Part shown: one piece after another, positions 22,944 to 31,105 of the stretch
Layout of the letters: each line of letters opens with the position of its first letter
How positions within the stretch are numbered: position 1 is the first letter of the stretch
DNA from: Bog-793 sp963803025
GTDB taxonomy: Bacteria; Actinomycetota; Acidimicrobiia; Acidimicrobiales; Bog-793
Direction of reading: 5' to 3'
Assembly (NCBI GenBank): GCA_963803025.1
Contig: CAWDKZ010000020.1
Span: 310,001-374,000 of the forward strand
DNA: 64,000 bases
The notes under the pieces: generated by a model
Database searches by the model: none
What the model was told of the DNA's origin: nothing
The model's input: only the letters and a program-made list of their open reading frames with translations
Made by a program: the position numbers and the translations under genes

Positions 22944-24180
22944 GGGTTCCCGGGCCGTCGCGGAGGCGGTGGCGCTGTGTCGCCCGCGGGTCGTCTGCGC
23001 GTACCCGATCTCGCCACAGACCCACATCATCGAGGGCGTCGGTGCGCTCGTGAAGTCGGGGCGGCTCAAGCCCTGCGAGTTCATCAACGTCGAGTCGGAG
23101 TTCGCCGCGATGTCCGTCTCGATCGGGGCCTCGGCCACCGGGGCACGCGCCTACACCGCGACCTCGAGTCAGGGCCTGCTTTACATGGCGGAGGCCGTCT
23201 TCAACGCCTCCGGACTGGGACTGCCGATCGTGATGACCGTGGCGAACCGGGCCGTCGGGGCACCGATCAACATCTGGAACGACCACAGCGACGCGATGGC
23301 GCTGCGGGACGCCGGCTGGATCCAGCTCTTCGCCGAGTCGAACCAGCACGCCGTCGATCTCCACATCCAGGCCTTCCGCCTTGCCGAGGAACTCAGCGTG
23401 CCGGTGATGGTCTGCATGGACGGTTTCATCCTCACCCACGCCGTGGAGCGGGTCGAGATCCCGACCCAGGAACAGGTCGACCGTTATCTGCCGCCGTACG
23501 TCCCACAACAGGTCCTCGATCCCGCGTCACCTGTCTCGATCGGCGCGATGGTGGGTCCCGAGGCGTTCACGGAGGTCCGCTACCTCGCCCAGGCGCGCCA
23601 GCTCGAGGCGCTCGCGCGCATCCCTGAGCTCGCGGTCGAGTTCGAGCACGTGGTCGGCCGGCCGAGCGGCGGTCTCATCTCGGCCTACCGCAGCGAGGAC
23701 GCCGAGACGATCGTCGTCGCGCTCGGTTCGATTGTCGGAACGATCAAGGACGTCGTCGACGAGATGCGAGAGGAAGGCGTGAAGATCGGTGTCGTCAGCC
23801 TGTCGACCTTCCGGCCGTATCCCGAGGAGGCCCTGGGCGCGGCGCTCGAGAGCGCGCATCGGGTCGTCGTGATCGAGAAGGCATTCGCCATCGGCGGACG
23901 CGGCATCCTCGGGGCCGACGTCGACGCGCTGGTCTCCAAGGGCGGCACGAAGACCTACGCGGTCATCGCGGGCCTCGGGGGACGAGCGATCAGCGAGGGG
24001 TCGCTGCGCCGGGTCTTCGGCGAGGCGATCCGCGGCGAGCTCGGCGCGGTGAACTTCCTCGATCTCGACCGGGGCGTCGTCGACCGGGAGCTCGCGCGGA
24101 TGGCCGACGACCCCCGCACGGCGCCGAGCGTCGAACGGGTGCTGCGCGACGTCCGGCAGTCGGCGGCGCGGGTCGTCTAG
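22927..24180 (+). CDS. porA: 2-oxoacid:ferredoxin oxidoreductase alpha subunit
   Basis: The 417-residue alpha subunit holds the pyrimidine-binding domain (VVCAYPISPQTHIIEGVGALV, with YPISPQ for the family YPITPQ), ESEFAAMSVSIGASATGARAYTATSSQGL and the transketolase C-terminal-like domain (ETIVVALGSIVGTIKDVVDEMREEG). Start GTG 22927 follows AGGAG. The exact substrate (pyruvate, 2-oxoglutarate or branched-chain oxoacid) is not resolved; the gamma-alpha-beta order with a separate ferredoxin module resembles pyruvate-type enzymes. Confidence 0.9.
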   Translation: MLRQIEGSRAVAEAVALCRPRVVCAYPISPQTHIIEGVGALVKSGRLKPCEFINVESEFAAMSVSIGASATGARAYTATSSQGLLYMAEAVFNASGLGLPIVMTVANRAVGAPINIWNDHSDAMALRDAGWIQLFAESNQHAVDLHIQAFRLAEELSVPVMVCMDGFILTHAVERVEIPTQEQVDRYLPPYVPQQVLDPASPVSIGAMVGPEAFTEVRYLAQARQLEALARIPELAVEFEHVVGRPSGGLISAYRSEDAETIVVALGSIVGTIKDVVDEMREEGVKIGVVSLSTFRPYPEEALGAALESAHRVVVIEKAFAIGGRGILGADVDALVSKGGTKTYAVIAGLGGRAISEGSLRRVFGEAIRGELGAVNFLDLDRGVVDRELARMADDPRTAPSVERVLRDVRQSAARVV

Positions 24181-24191
24181 GAGGGCTTGTC

Positions 24192-25205
24192 GTGACCGAA
24201 CAGGCGGTCAAGTTCTACCAAGTGGGCAGTTTCGCCATTGGCAACCGCCTCGTCGACCCGCAGCTGCGCACGGTGCAGTCCGACCGCGCGCGTTCGAACG
24301 CGCTCACCTCGGGACATCGGGCCTGCCAGGGGTGCGGCGAGGCGCTCGGCGCCCGTTACGTCCTCGACGCGGCGATGGCAGCGACGGACCGCCAGCTCAT
24401 CGTCGTCAACGCGACCGGGTGTCTCGAGGTGTTCTCGACGCCGTATCCCGAGACGTCGTGGCAGGTCGCGTGGATGCACTCGCTGTTCGGCAACACCGCG
24501 GCCGTCGCCACGGGGGTTGCCGCGGCCTTGAAAGTCCGCGGCGACACGAAGACCCGCGTCATCGCGCAGGCCGGCGACGGGGGAGCGGTCGACATCGGCT
24601 TCGGCTGCCTGTCGGGCATGTTCGAGCGCAACGACGACGCCCTGTTCGTCTGCTACGACAACGGGGCCTACATGAACACCGGCGTGCAGCGCTCGGGCTC
24701 GACCCCCGCCGCGGCGCGGACCGCGACGACCGAGGCCGTCGGGCGCGAACCCGGCAACCCCTTCGGTCAGGGCAAGAACCTCCCGATGCTCGCGGTCGCG
24801 CACGAGATCCCGTACGTCGCGACGGCCACCGTCGCCGACCTGCACGACCTCGAGACGAAGGTCGAACGAGCGATGGAGCTGCGCGGCGCGCGCTACCTGC
24901 ACGTCCTCGTCCCTTGCCCGCTCGGCTGGGGCGCGGCGTCGCGGGACACGATCCGGCTCGCCCGCCTCGCCTGCGAGACCGGTCTGTTCCCGCTGTTCGA
25001 GGCGGCCTACGGGGAGATCCTGCAGACGACGCCGATCCGCCGCCTCACCCCGGTCGAGGCGTACCTGCGTCCGCAGCGGCGTTTCGCCCACCTCTTCGCT
25101 AATCCGCCGCGCACCGAAGACATCGCCCGCATCCAGGCGATCGCCGACCGCAACATCCGGCGTTTCGATCTCCTCGGCGGGACGTCCTCTGGGGAGCCGA
25201 GGTGA
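24192..25205 (+). CDS. porB: 2-oxoacid:ferredoxin oxidoreductase beta subunit
   Basis: The 337-residue beta subunit binds thiamine diphosphate and a [4Fe-4S] cluster. Motifs are HRACQGCGEALGARY (CxxC), NATGCLEVFSTPYPETSW, the TPP/Mg motif AGDGGAVDIGFGCLSGMFERNDDALFVCYDNGAYMNTG and LVPCPLGWG. Start is GTG 24192, eleven bases after porA, with GGAGGG upstream. Its stop overlaps the next gene by GTGA. An N-terminal extension of about 35 residues precedes the Cys motif. Confidence 0.9.
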   Translation: MTEQAVKFYQVGSFAIGNRLVDPQLRTVQSDRARSNALTSGHRACQGCGEALGARYVLDAAMAATDRQLIVVNATGCLEVFSTPYPETSWQVAWMHSLFGNTAAVATGVAAALKVRGDTKTRVIAQAGDGGAVDIGFGCLSGMFERNDDALFVCYDNGAYMNTGVQRSGSTPAAARTATTEAVGREPGNPFGQGKNLPMLAVAHEIPYVATATVADLHDLETKVERAMELRGARYLHVLVPCPLGWGAASRDTIRLARLACETGLFPLFEAAYGEILQTTPIRRLTPVEAYLRPQRRFAHLFANPPRTEDIARIQAIADRNIRRFDLLGGTSSGEPR

Positions 25206-26830
25206 GCGAGCACCCGTTCGCGATCACGCTCGACGCCGGGTCGAGCCGGGCGAACCACACCGGTTCCTGGCGCGTCGAGCGACCCGTCTACGTCGACCGC
25301 CTGCCGCCCTGCAACGACGCCTGCCCGGCCGGCGAGAACATCCAGCGCTGGCTCTACGACGCGGAGGCCGGGGAGTACGAGGCGGCGTGGCGTTCCCTCG
25401 TCGAGAACAACCCGCTCCCCGCGATCTGCGGTCGGGTCTGTTTCCACCCCTGCGAGGCGGCCTGCAACAGGGCGAAGGTCGACGAGGCGGTCGGGATCCA
25501 CGCGGTCGAGCGGTTCCTCGGCGACGCGGCGATCTCCCATGGGTGGCGTCTGCCCGGGCCGGCGGGGGCGTCGGGCCGTCGGGTGCTCGTCGTCGGATCG
25601 GGACCATCGGGCCTCTCGGTCGCCTACCACCTCGCCAGGCTCGGGCACGACGTCGTGATCCACGAGGCGGCCCCGGCGGCTGGCGGGATGATGCGCTACG
25701 GCATCCCCCAGTACCGGCTGCCCCGCGAGGTGATCGACGCCGAGGTCCGCGCCATTTGCGACCTCGGCGTCAGGATCGAGCTCGGCCGCGCGGTGACCGA
25801 CGTCGCGCAGTCGATGGAGGAGGGCGGGTTCGACGCGGCCTACCTCGCCTTCGGCGCGCAGCTGTCTCGCCGGGCGTACATCCCGGCCGCCGACTCGGCC
25901 CACGTGCTCGACGCGCTTTCGTTCCTCGCGAGCGGCGAAGGTCGGCAGCCGCCCGAGATCGGGCGTCGCGTCGTCGTCTACGGCGGCGGCGACACCGCGA
26001 TGGACGCGGCCCGCAGCGCGAGACGGCTCGGCGCGACCGAGGCGGTCATCGTCTACCGCCGCAACCGCGAGAGGATGCCCGCCCACGAGGTCGAGGTCGA
26101 GGAGGCGCTCGCCGAGGGCGTGACCGTGCGGTGGTTGTCGACGATTGCGCGCGTCGATGAGGACAGGATCGTCATCGAGAAGATGGAGCTCGACGCGGAG
26201 GGCTTCCCGCAGCCGACGGGCGAGTTCACCGAGCTCGGCGCGGACTGCGTCATCCTCGCCCTCGGCCAAGACGCGGACCTCTCGCCAGTCGGCGGTCTCG
26301 CCGGCGTCATGGTCAGAGACGGCGTCGTCGTCGTCGACGAACACATGATGACGGGGCGAGCGGGTGTGTTCGCGGGTGGCGACATGGTCCCCACCGACCG
26401 TACGGTCACCGTCGCGATCGGGCACGGCAAGAAGGCGGCGCGCAACATCGACCGATGGCTGAGCGGGAAGGAAGAAGTCCCGGTCGAGCGGCACGAGCTC
26501 GCCTCGATCGACAACCTGAACACCTGGTACTACGCGGACGCGCCACGCTCGGTTCAGCCCGAGCTCGAGCTCGTACGGCGCCAGACCGGCTTCGAGGAGG
26601 TCGTCGGCGGACTCGACGGGACGAACGCCCTTTTCGAGGCGCGCCGCTGCATGTCGTGCGGCAACTGCTTCGAGTGCGACAACTGCTACGGGGTTTGCCC
26701 GGACAACGCCGTGTCTAAGCTCGGGCCCGGCGAGCGGTACGCCTTCGACTACGACTACTGCAAGGGTTGCGGCATCTGCGTCGCCGAATGCCCGTGCGGT
26801 GCGATCGTCATGGTGCCGGAGCTGATCTGA
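25202..26830 (+). CDS. GltD-like FAD/NADPH oxidoreductase fused to a 2[4Fe-4S] ferredoxin
   Basis: The 542-residue protein starts with the GltD-type iron-sulfur module (PPCNDACPAGENIQ, PAICGRVCFHPCEAACNR). An FAD fold (VLVVGSGPSGLSVAYHLARLGHDVVIHE, about residues 125-152) and an NADPH fold (VVVYGGGDTAMDAARSARRLGA, about 258-279) follow. The C-terminus is a ferredoxin with two clusters (CMSCGNCFECDNCYGVCP; CKGCGICVAECPCGAIV), equivalent to the delta subunit of oxoacid oxidoreductases. It is translationally coupled to porB, so it probably passes electrons between the TPP enzyme, ferredoxin and NADP(H). No glutamate synthase large subunit is nearby. Confidence 0.87.
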   Translation: MSEHPFAITLDAGSSRANHTGSWRVERPVYVDRLPPCNDACPAGENIQRWLYDAEAGEYEAAWRSLVENNPLPAICGRVCFHPCEAACNRAKVDEAVGIHAVERFLGDAAISHGWRLPGPAGASGRRVLVVGSGPSGLSVAYHLARLGHDVVIHEAAPAAGGMMRYGIPQYRLPREVIDAEVRAICDLGVRIELGRAVTDVAQSMEEGGFDAAYLAFGAQLSRRAYIPAADSAHVLDALSFLASGEGRQPPEIGRRVVVYGGGDTAMDAARSARRLGATEAVIVYRRNRERMPAHEVEVEEALAEGVTVRWLSTIARVDEDRIVIEKMELDAEGFPQPTGEFTELGADCVILALGQDADLSPVGGLAGVMVRDGVVVVDEHMMTGRAGVFAGGDMVPTDRTVTVAIGHGKKAARNIDRWLSGKEEVPVERHELASIDNLNTWYYADAPRSVQPELELVRRQTGFEEVVGGLDGTNALFEARRCMSCGNCFECDNCYGVCPDNAVSKLGPGERYAFDYDYCKGCGICVAECPCGAIVMVPELI

Positions 26831-26956
26831 GCCACCGATCGGCTGCGGCGCGGCCAGCCGGCATGGATCGAGAAGAAGGGGGTCGGGGGCGCGCGGTGCG
26901 CCACCGACCCGACTGGTGGGTGCCGCGGTGACTCGGGCCACCCAAGGAGGGAGACG

Positions 26957-28192
26957 ATGGCAGATCGGGCGGAACCGTCCGCGGCGTCAGAGGAGCCGAA
27001 GAGGAGCCCGGCGACGGGGGGCGAGCAGTCTGTCGCCGTCGTGCGCGAGGCCGGGGAAGGTGAGCGCCGGGTCGCGCTCGTGCCCGAAGACGTGGCGAAG
27101 CTCCGCTCCGCCGGCCTCGCCATCCTCGTCGAGCAGGACGCGGGCAGGCGGGCGTGGTTCTTGGACGACGCCTACGCGCAGGCGGGCGCGGCCGTCGTTG
27201 ATCGGGAGAGGTGTCTGGCGGAGTCCGACATCGTGCTCTTCGTGGGCCGGCCGAGCGACGCCGACGTGGGGAAGTTGAAGGCGGGCCAGGTCGTCGTCGG
27301 CCTGCTCGCTCCGCTCGTCGATCCCGCGTTCGCGACCCGGCTCGCCGAACGTGGCGTCACCGCGGTGAGCCTCGACAGCCTGCCTCGCACCCTGAGCCGG
27401 GCCCAGTCGATGGACGTGCTCAGCTCACAGGCGAACATCGCCGGCTACAAAGCGGCGCTCGTGGCGGCGAGTGCCTACGGTCGCTACTTTCCGCTCCTCA
27501 TGACGGCGGCGGGGACCGCCCGTCCCGCCGAGGTGCTCGTTCTCGGCGCCGGGGTCGCCGGACTCCAGGCCATCGCGACGACCCACCGGCTCGGCGCGAT
27601 CGTCCGGGGATACGACGTCCGGCCCGAGGCGAAAGAACAAGTGGAGTCGCTCGGCGGGCGCTTCATCGAGCTGAAATCGGTCGGCGAGGCGGTGGGCGAG
27701 GGCGGCTACGCGCGTGCCCTCACGGCCGAGGAGACCAAGGCGCAGCAGGACGAGCTCAACGGGCACATCGCCCAACACAACGTCGTCATCACGACGGCAC
27801 AGGTCCCGGGCCGACGACCTCCTCTGCTCGTGACGGCGGATGCGATCGCCGCGATGCGCGCCGGGTCGGTGATCGTCGACATGGCCGCGAGCTCGCTCGG
27901 GGGCAACGTCGAGGCATCTCGGCCCGAAGAGACGATCGTCACCGACAACGGCGTCACGATCATCGGAGCCGGCAACCTCGCGTCGACGATGGCGACAGGC
28001 GCGTCGACGGCCTACTCGCACAACATCTGCGCGCTCGTCACCCATTTCGTCAAGGAAGGGAGGGTGACGATCGACCTCACGGACGAGATCCAGGCGGGAG
28101 TCGTCATCACCTTCGAAGGAACGGTGGTCAACCCCGCGACGGCGGAACTCATGGGGTCGAGCGCGAGCGCACCTCTAGTGAACGGAGCCTGA
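26957..28192 (+). CDS. pntAA: NAD(P) transhydrogenase alpha subunit, part 1
   Basis: The 411-residue soluble domain I binds NAD(H). It has VAVVREAGEGERRVALVPEDVAKL, SLDSLPRTLSRAQSMDVLSSQANIAGYKA, and the Rossmann motif VLVLGAGVAGLQAIATTHRLGAIVRGYDVRPEAKEQVESLGG. AQVPGRRPPLLVT and VDMAASSLGGNVE follow. ATG 26957 has AAGGAGGGAG just upstream. The N-terminal 25 residues are a non-conserved extension. The alpha subunit is split, as in many actinobacteria and Rhodospirillum, with the membrane part encoded next. The 126 bp before it are a plain gap. Confidence 0.94.
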   Translation: MADRAEPSAASEEPKRSPATGGEQSVAVVREAGEGERRVALVPEDVAKLRSAGLAILVEQDAGRRAWFLDDAYAQAGAAVVDRERCLAESDIVLFVGRPSDADVGKLKAGQVVVGLLAPLVDPAFATRLAERGVTAVSLDSLPRTLSRAQSMDVLSSQANIAGYKAALVAASAYGRYFPLLMTAAGTARPAEVLVLGAGVAGLQAIATTHRLGAIVRGYDVRPEAKEQVESLGGRFIELKSVGEAVGEGGYARALTAEETKAQQDELNGHIAQHNVVITTAQVPGRRPPLLVTADAIAAMRAGSVIVDMAASSLGGNVEASRPEETIVTDNGVTIIGAGNLASTMATGASTAYSHNICALVTHFVKEGRVTIDLTDEIQAGVVITFEGTVVNPATAELMGSSASAPLVNGA

Positions 28193-28196
28193 GTCG

Positions 28197-28523
28197 ATGG
28201 ATACGAGTCTCATCACTGACGTCACGATCTTCGTGCTCAGTCTTCTCGTCGGGTTCGAGGTGATCTCCAAGGTCCCCCAGACCCTCCACACGCCGCTCAT
28301 GTCGGCGGCGAACTCCATCCACGGTGTCGTGATCGTCGGGGCGTTCCTCATCGCCTCGACCGCGCACGACACCGTCGGGTACACGCTCGCGTTCATCGCC
28401 GCGGTGTTCGCCGGGATGAACGTCGTCGGCGGCTACACGGTGACCGACCGGATGCTGAAGATGTTCCAGCATCGTCCGGCCCCGGCGGCCCAGGACGCCG
28501 CGGAGAACGGGGGACGTGCCTGA
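28197..28523 (+). CDS. pntAB: NAD(P) transhydrogenase alpha subunit, part 2 (membrane)
   Basis: The 108-residue protein contributes three membrane helices to the proton channel: TDVTIFVLSLLVGFEVISKVP, SIHGVVIVGAFLIAS, and TLAFIAAVFAGMNVVGGYTVTDRMLKMF. The VPQTLHTPLMSAANSIHGVV and GGYTVTDRMLxMF segments are family signatures. It lies four bases after pntAA and its stop shares bases with the pntB ATG (TGATG). Confidence 0.94.
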   Translation: MDTSLITDVTIFVLSLLVGFEVISKVPQTLHTPLMSAANSIHGVVIVGAFLIASTAHDTVGYTLAFIAAVFAGMNVVGGYTVTDRMLKMFQHRPAPAAQDAAENGGRA

Positions 28524-29950
28524 TGGGCACCTTCAACGATGTCATCACGCTCATCTACCTCGCCGCGGCGACCTGCTTCGTCGTCGGACTCCATCTGATG
28601 AACGCTCCGCCGACGGCGAACCACGGGAACAGGCTCTCCGCGGCGGGCATGGCCGTCGCCGTCGCCGCGACGCTCGCGCTCATCGCCCACGACGGGACGA
28701 TCTCGACCACGGGTTGGCTGATGCTCGCCCTCGGCGGCGTCATCGGCTCCGGCGTCGGGCTCTACCTCGCCCGTTCCGTCGAGATGACGGCGATGCCGCA
28801 GCTCGTCAGCCTGTTCAACGCCGTGGGGGGCGGGGCCGCGGCACTCGTCGCGGTCGCGGACTTCGTCCGGCTCGCCGGGATCTTCCACGCGCCGACGATC
28901 GCGGCCCGGATCTCGGTGACGAGCATCCTCGACGTCGTGATCGGCGCTGTGACGTTGTCGGGCTCGGTCGTCGCCGCGGGCAAGCTGCAGGGTCTCATCC
29001 CGTCGCGGCCGATCGTGGTTCCCGCCGGCCGGGTGATCAACCTCGTGCTCGCCGTGGCGTTGTGCGCCGGAACCGGGTACATCCTCTCGGGGGCGAACAG
29101 TGATCTCACCCTGATCGGGATCGCGCTCGCCTCGCTCGTCATGGGCGTGATCATGGTCATGCCGATCGGCGGGGCGGACATGCCCGTCGTGATCTCGCTC
29201 CTCAACGCCTTCACCGGCACGGCCGTCGCGATGGCCGGATTCGTCATCAACAGCGTCGGGCTCATCATCGCCGGCGCGCTCGTCGGTGCCTCTGGCAGCA
29301 TCCTCACGAAGTTGATGGCCGACGCGATGAACCGGTCGATCCTCAACATCGTCGCCGGCGGGTTCGGCACGGGCGACCAGGCGAGCGTCATCGGAGCGGG
29401 CGCCAGCGGCCAGGTGCGATCGGTCGGCGCCGACGACGTCGCGATCCAGCTCGCCTACGCGCAGAAGGTGATCATCGTGCCGGGCTACGGCCTCGCGGCC
29501 GCGCACGCCCAGCACTCGGTGAAAGAGCTCGTGGACCTGCTCGAGAAGCGCGGCGTCGAGGTGTCCTACGCCATCCACCCGGTGGCCGGGCGGATGCCGG
29601 GCCACATGAACGTCCTGCTCGCCGAGGCCGAGGTTCCCTACCAGCAGCTGAAGACGATGGAGGAGATCAACCCCGAGTTCCCCCGCGCCGATGTCGCGCT
29701 CGTGATCGGGGCGAACGACGTGACGAACCCGGCGGCCCGCCGCCCGGGCAATGCCGTCTCGGGCATGCCGATCCTCGACGTCGACAAGGCGAAGAGCATC
29801 ATCGTCATCAAGCGTTCGATGGGCTACGGCTACGCCGGCATCGACAACGAGCTCTACACGGACCCGAAGACCGGCATGTTCTTCGCCGACGCGCAAGCGG
29901 GTCTCCGTGCGATCACCGCCGCGGTGAAGACCCTGGTCGGGGTGGACTGA
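28523..29950 (+). CDS. pntB: NAD(P) transhydrogenase beta subunit
   Basis: The 475-residue subunit has about eight membrane helices (residues 1-265) and the NADP(H)-binding domain III (VIIVPGYGLAAAHAQHSVKELVDLLEKRGVEVSYAIHPVAGRMPGHMNVLLAEAEVPY, VALVIGANDVTNPAAR, IIVIKRSMGYGYAGIDNELY). The complex drives hydride transfer from NADH to NADP+ with the proton gradient. It closes the transhydrogenase operon. A GC-rich hairpin follows 22 bases after the stop. Confidence 0.95.
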   Translation: MGTFNDVITLIYLAAATCFVVGLHLMNAPPTANHGNRLSAAGMAVAVAATLALIAHDGTISTTGWLMLALGGVIGSGVGLYLARSVEMTAMPQLVSLFNAVGGGAAALVAVADFVRLAGIFHAPTIAARISVTSILDVVIGAVTLSGSVVAAGKLQGLIPSRPIVVPAGRVINLVLAVALCAGTGYILSGANSDLTLIGIALASLVMGVIMVMPIGGADMPVVISLLNAFTGTAVAMAGFVINSVGLIIAGALVGASGSILTKLMADAMNRSILNIVAGGFGTGDQASVIGAGASGQVRSVGADDVAIQLAYAQKVIIVPGYGLAAAHAQHSVKELVDLLEKRGVEVSYAIHPVAGRMPGHMNVLLAEAEVPYQQLKTMEEINPEFPRADVALVIGANDVTNPAARRPGNAVSGMPILDVDKAKSIIVIKRSMGYGYAGIDNELYTDPKTGMFFADAQAGLRAITAAVKTLVGVD

Positions 29951-29972
29951 CCGCGCGGAGATCGTGGCGGCA

Positions 29973-30000
29973 CCGGCGGGGCGACTTCGTCACCCGCCGG
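29973..30000 (+). terminator. hairpin after pntB
   Basis: CCGGCGGG (29973-29980) pairs perfectly with CCCGCCGG (29993-30000) around a 12-base loop, 22 bases after the pntB stop. There is no U tract, so it may be a terminator of the kind common in high-GC actinobacteria or only an mRNA end-protecting hairpin. Confidence 0.45.
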
Positions 30001-30352
30001 GCCGGGGTGCGTCGGGCCCTGGCTCCGTCGCGGGCGGATCTGCCCAACGGGACGGGTGAGCCCCTTCGGCGGGTTGCTTGCTGACGGACCGTTCGGGATT
30101 CCACCCTTTGCCAGGTCGTTCGCGCCCGCCTTCGGGGCGGCGGCACATCGCCCCATTTCGCCCCACCGTGGCGTCCAGCGGCTAGCGGGTCGCCGCCTCA
30201 GCGTGGTCCGATCGTCATCTGGCTTCGTGACCTGCATCTTCGCGTGCAGACGCCGCCCAGTCGCGGCCGTTCGCCGGACAGGCGCAGGCGGGTCGTCGTG
30301 GGGGACCCGAGCGGGTCCGGGCGTGTCAGGACGGCAGACGAGCGCTGCGTGG
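30001..30352. other. intergenic stretch without recognised gene
   Basis: Between pntB and the mraZ promoter I see no protein with family likeness; the open frames here look random. One further palindrome, GGACCC-gagc-GGGTCC, lies at 30303-30318, about 35 bp before the -35 of the mraZ promoter, and CCGCC-ttcgg-GGCGG lies near 30127-30141. Confidence 0.5.
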
Positions 30353-30381
30353 TTGACGGTGGGGGGACTGACACATAGAGT
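30353..30381 (+). promoter_or_regulatory. sigma-70 promoter of the dcw cluster
   Basis: TTGACG (30353-30358), exactly 17 bp, then TAGAGT (30376-30381). This is the best housekeeping promoter in the window with the ftsZ one. Transcription would start near 30388, within the MraZ-type repeats, about 70 bases before mraZ. Confidence 0.75.
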
Positions 30382-30405
30382 GGCGCGAAGTGGAGGGCAG
30401 GGGAG
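30381..30405 (+). promoter_or_regulatory. MraZ operator-like direct repeats
   Basis: Three repeats at a strict 10-bp period: TGGCG (30381), TGGAG (30391), GGGAG (30401), each separated by five bases. In E. coli MraZ binds TGGGN repeats separated by 5-bp spacers upstream of its own gene. Overlap with the -10 and start point suggests autorepression by the mraZ product. Confidence 0.65.
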
Positions 30406-30456
30406 CGGCATCACCCGCTCGGCGACCCGTGGTGATCAGGAGGGAGGACACCGACG

Positions 30457-30879
30457 TTGGGCTCCGAGAACAGCTTCTTCGGCAGATACGACCACTCCCT
30501 CGATTCTAAGGGCCGACTGATCCTCCCTGCACGCATCCGCTCCCGCCTCGGCCAGCGTTGCTTCCTCACCCCGCACCTCGAGGGTTGTGTCGCGATCTGG
30601 ACGCCCGAGACCCTCCAGGCGGAGATCGACACCCGGAAGGCCTCCGCCGTCGACGCCTGGACGCGCAACCAGGTGCGCGAGTGGTGCTCGGCGATCGACG
30701 AGGTCGAGATCGACTCGCAAGGTCGGATCCTTGTCGCGACGGACCTGCGGAACTACGCGGGGCTCGAACGTGAAGTCGTCGTCGTCGGCGTCATGGACCA
30801 CGTCGAGCTGTGGTCCCCGTCGAACTGGGACGCCAAGGCTCTCGTGCCGACCGGCGCGGGCGCCGCGACCGGTGCGTGA
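30457..30879 (+). CDS. mraZ: transcriptional regulator MraZ
   Basis: The 140-residue protein has two SpoVT-AbrB-like repeats. The first reads FFGRYDHSLDSKGRLILPARIRSRLGQRCFLTPHLEGCVAIWTP, and the second is VEIDSQGRILVATDLRNYAGLEREVVVVGVMDHVELWSPSNWD; the DxKGR and DxQGR turns are the DNA-binding hallmarks. It forms a ring-shaped oligomer that represses the dcw cluster. Start TTG 30457 is preceded by AGGAGGGAGG. A 209-bp gap with a long inverted repeat separates it from rsmH, unusual for this cluster. Confidence 0.93.
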   Translation: MGSENSFFGRYDHSLDSKGRLILPARIRSRLGQRCFLTPHLEGCVAIWTPETLQAEIDTRKASAVDAWTRNQVREWCSAIDEVEIDSQGRILVATDLRNYAGLEREVVVVGVMDHVELWSPSNWDAKALVPTGAGAATGA

Positions 30880-30962
30880 TCGTGCCGGTGGCCGACCGTG
30901 TGCGCTTGCAACCCCGCCCAGGGAGACGGGCGCGCCCGCAACACCAGAGTGACCCACGAAGA

Positions 30963-31105
30963 AACGTCCCCTGGTCCATCCGCAGCTCCTCGGCCGCGGC
31001 CAAGGATGGCCAGCATCATCCCCTCTCCGCCGATCTCCATCCGTTCTGCAGGGCGAGATTCGCCCGGCCGGGGGTCGGGGGGCTGCGGATGAGCCAGGGG
31101 ACGTT
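30963..31105 (+). promoter_or_regulatory. long inverted repeat sequestering the rsmH start codon
   Basis: Arm 1 (30963-30986) and arm 2 (31082-31105) are complementary at 22 of 24 positions. Arm 2 contains the rsmH ATG (31089-31091) and first codons. The stem continues inward with CTCGGCCG 30989-30996 against CGGCCGGG 31065-31072 (one U-G), and a GGGCGA/TCGCCC hairpin sits at 31051-31065. In RNA this would hide the translation start. It may also be an inverted duplication of the rsmH 5' end. No ribosome-binding site precedes the ATG clearly. Confidence 0.6.

Noticed and set aside
25007..26941. 644-codon minus-strand frame opposite porB and the GltD-like gene
   Set aside because: Typical antisense shadow of GC-rich coding sequence, rich in Arg/Asp/His, with no motifs; the plus-strand genes account for the region.
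26831..26956. Possible small gene between the GltD-like gene and pntAA
   Set aside because: No start with ribosome-binding site and no conserved-looking frame; it reads as an ordinary gap with the pntAA Shine-Dalgarno at its end.
30056..30520. 154-codon plus-strand open frame upstream of and overlapping mraZ
   Set aside because: Composition is random, it crosses the dcw promoter and the mraZ start, and no family likeness is visible.
30791..31003. Minus-strand frame beginning MDQGTF opposite the rsmH leader
   Set aside because: The likeness to the rsmH start (MSQGTF) comes from the inverted repeat. The rest of the frame has no protein character, so it is treated as repeat, not gene.
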